A DNA stretch of 7,958 bases from positions 1 through 7,958 of the forward strand of contig CAYZSU010000093.1 in the NCBI GenBank assembly GCA_964480565.1, in the 5' to 3' direction. Positions 6,624 through 7,958 of the stretch are shown here, piece by piece. The notes beneath the pieces were generated by a model. That model was given only the letters and a program-made list of their open reading frames with translations, was not told the origin of the DNA and ran no database searches. Made by a program: the position numbers and the translations under genes. The number at the start of each line of letters is the position of its first letter. The first letter of the stretch is position 1. The stretch comes from CAYZSU01 sp964480565. GTDB lineage: Bacteria > UBA10199 > 2-02-FULL-44-16 > JAAZCA01.

Positions 6624-7790
6624 ATGATTAAACGAGAATTAAAACGAAAACTTATCGAGTCTGCAAAGAATTATCCTGTTGTATCCATTGTTGGTCCGCG
6701 TCAGTCTGGAAAAACAACGCTGGTAAGGGATACATTTAAAAAATTACTCTATGTATCACTGGAAAAACCATCTGATTTACGATTTGCTTTGGAGGACCCT
6801 GAGGGATTCCTTAGCTTTTATTCAAATGGTGTTGTGATCGATGAGATTCAGCGTGCCCCAGAGCTATTTTCCTATATTCAAACTATTGTGGATGATCATA
6901 AAAAAAATGGTCTTTATATATTAACAGGTTCTCAGAATTTTAATCTGATGGAAAAAGTGACTCAATCGTTGGCAGGTCGAACGGCTATTCATACCTTACT
7001 TCCATTATCGCAATCAGAACTCAAAAAAAGTAAAAACCTACTATCAGATTTAAATCATGTTTTATTTAAAGGGGGGTATCCCAGGCTTTATGATTCAAAA
7101 TTATCCCCTCAGGACTGGTTGGCAAATTATATTACAACATATTTAGAAAGGGATGTGCGGACACTCAAGAATGTAGGAGATCTATCCACATTTCAGCGAT
7201 TTTTAATTATGTGTGCGAGCCGAACAGGGCAAATACTTAATTTATCATCGCTTGCTAATGATTGCGGTATTAAACATAATACAGCAAAAGCATGGTTATC
7301 CGTTTTGGAAGCGAGTTATATCGCATTTACATTGCAGCCACATTTTGAAAATTTTAACAAGCGAATGATTAAATCGCCTAAACTATATTTTTATGATACT
7401 GGCGTGGTGTGTAATTTACTAGGACTACGAAATGAGCGGGAATTAACAACTTATCAAAATGTGGGTGGAATTTTTGAAACATATGTGATCAGTGAATTGA
7501 GAAAAAATTATTTTAATATGGGGCAACGCCCGAGCCTATATTATTGGCAGGATAAATCGAGAAGGGAAGTGGATTGTTTGGTTGATGCGGGTACTCAACT
7601 ATTTCCAGTTGAGATTAAATTTGGCAAAACAATCAACTCAGATTTTTTTAAGAATTTGCACTATTGGTGTGCATTGGCAGGAAAGGATATGCGCGATTCC
7701 TATCTCGTCTATGGTGGTAATGTGAGCCAAAAGCGAACAAAGGGGCAGGTTGTTGCTTGGGATAGCTTATCCAAGGTTACGTTGTTGTAG
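6624..7790 (+). CDS. DUF4143-family P-loop ATPase (AAA_14/DUF4143 architecture)
   Basis: A full-length 388-residue member of a widespread ATPase family of unclear role, common in mobile or repeat-rich regions. The N-terminal ATPase has Walker A GPRQSGKTT (24-32), Walker B VVIDEIQ (70-76), sensor-like TGSQNF (101-106) and AGRT (117-120). Family motifs GGYPR (150-154) and YLERDVR (173-179) follow, then a probable winged-helix segment (about 205-235) containing HNTAKAWLSVLEASYI. The DUF4143 region has YFYDTG (255-260), GGIFETYVISEL (281-292), and EVD (315-317) with VEIKFGKT (329-336), which resembles a PD-(D/E)xK nuclease core. An in-frame TGA at 6609-6611 limits the start, and ATG 6624 is the first candidate. 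No ribosome-binding site precedes it. It is bounded by palindromes B and C and separated from the AAA+ operon by a terminator, so it is probably an independent cassette. The nuclease activity is inference from family resemblance. Confidence 0.92.
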   Translation: MIKRELKRKLIESAKNYPVVSIVGPRQSGKTTLVRDTFKKLLYVSLEKPSDLRFALEDPEGFLSFYSNGVVIDEIQRAPELFSYIQTIVDDHKKNGLYILTGSQNFNLMEKVTQSLAGRTAIHTLLPLSQSELKKSKNLLSDLNHVLFKGGYPRLYDSKLSPQDWLANYITTYLERDVRTLKNVGDLSTFQRFLIMCASRTGQILNLSSLANDCGIKHNTAKAWLSVLEASYIAFTLQPHFENFNKRMIKSPKLYFYDTGVVCNLLGLRNERELTTYQNVGGIFETYVISELRKNYFNMGQRPSLYYWQDKSRREVDCLVDAGTQLFPVEIKFGKTINSDFFKNLHYWCALAGKDMRDSYLVYGGNVSQKRTKGQVVAWDSLSKVTLL

Positions 7791-7792
7791 TA

Positions 7793-7860
7793 TGGACAAA
7801 TTGGTAATTGAATTGACAATTTGTCCAGGTGTGATGAGCGTGACAGGTTTGGTATAGACT
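7793..7860 (+). repeat. Palindromic dispersed repeat, copy C (68 bases)
   Basis: It begins three bases after the stop of the DUF4143 gene. The 35-base palindrome (7793-7827) is identical to copy B, and the 33-base tail matches copy A with two differences, ending in TATAGACT at 7860. The hairpin directly after the stop codon may also act as a 3' mRNA structure, but no T-run follows. Confidence 0.9.
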
Positions 7861-7871
7861 ATAGTGGTCTA

Positions 7872-7958
7872 GTATGGGGTTGCCCTCAAAACGCCCATCT
7901 TCGGTGTTTCCCGCTACACTCGCAATCCTCACGTACTCGCATGTACGCTCCGGTTACG
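7872..7958 (-). repeat. ERIC/IRU-like intergenic repeat, continuing past the window edge
   Basis: Read on the minus strand from the window end, the pattern is GGAGCGTACATGCGAGTACG, then TGAGGATTGCGAGTGTAGCG, then AAACACCGAAGATGGGCG. This resembles the architecture of the ERIC (IRU) repeats of gamma-proteobacteria: GGAGC-TACAT-GTA-GTGA, then a GAG-AGC block. The CGTAC/GTACG arms around TCGCAT form a small hairpin at 7931-7946. No reading frame here looks protein-like. The left boundary is approximate. Confidence 0.5.

Noticed and set aside
6204..7860. CRISPR array
   Set aside because: The three palindromic repeats are separated by very different distances and by genes, with no regular spacers.
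6204..7860. Classical insertion sequence with DUF4143 as transposase
   Set aside because: The flanking copies are in direct rather than inverted orientation, the gene is an ATPase family member without transposase motifs, and no target-site duplication is apparent.

Overview
The window is accessory DNA from an AT-rich bacterium. Strong AAGGAG ribosome-binding sites, an intrinsic terminator, an ERIC-like repeat at the right edge, a decayed gene fragment and a DUF4143 ATPase suggest a gamma-proteobacterium, possibly a host-associated one. That placement is inference; no marker gene is present.

Left part (1-6198): a tight gene cluster that I cannot match to a named system. It starts with the 3' end of a gene whose product ends in a polyproline/acidic tail. 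After a 240-base gap come three co-directional genes, 10 and 21 bases apart, closed by a good terminator (6168-6198). The first encodes an 898-residue membrane-anchored AAA+ protein resembling the first ATPase domain of ClpA/ClpB, with unusual Walker A and Walker B residues. The next two encode paralogues of 501 and 521 residues. Each has a Cys-rich N-domain without a signal peptide, one membrane helix, an Asn/Asp plus polyproline linker, and a nearly identical Ala/Gly/Met-rich hydrophobic C-terminal module. The upstream tail resembles the same linker, so at least three products share a design. A membrane complex whose ATPase remodels, assembles or exports the paralogues is a reasonable hypothesis, and it is my candidate for an undescribed system.

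Right part (6199-7958): a repeat-rich region. Three same-orientation copies (A, B, C) of a 35-base palindrome lie at 6204, 6570 and 7793. Between A and B is a frameshifted, truncated gene remnant on the minus strand. Between B and C is a full-length DUF4143 ATPase gene. Palindrome B supplies a perfect TTGACA -35 box to a promoter whose predicted start falls at the ATG. With no Shine-Dalgarno sequence present, the mRNA is probably leaderless and the palindrome may be an operator. Copies A and C extend alike to 68 bases, so the DUF4143 gene looks like a repeat-bounded cassette. The window ends inside an ERIC-like repeat.
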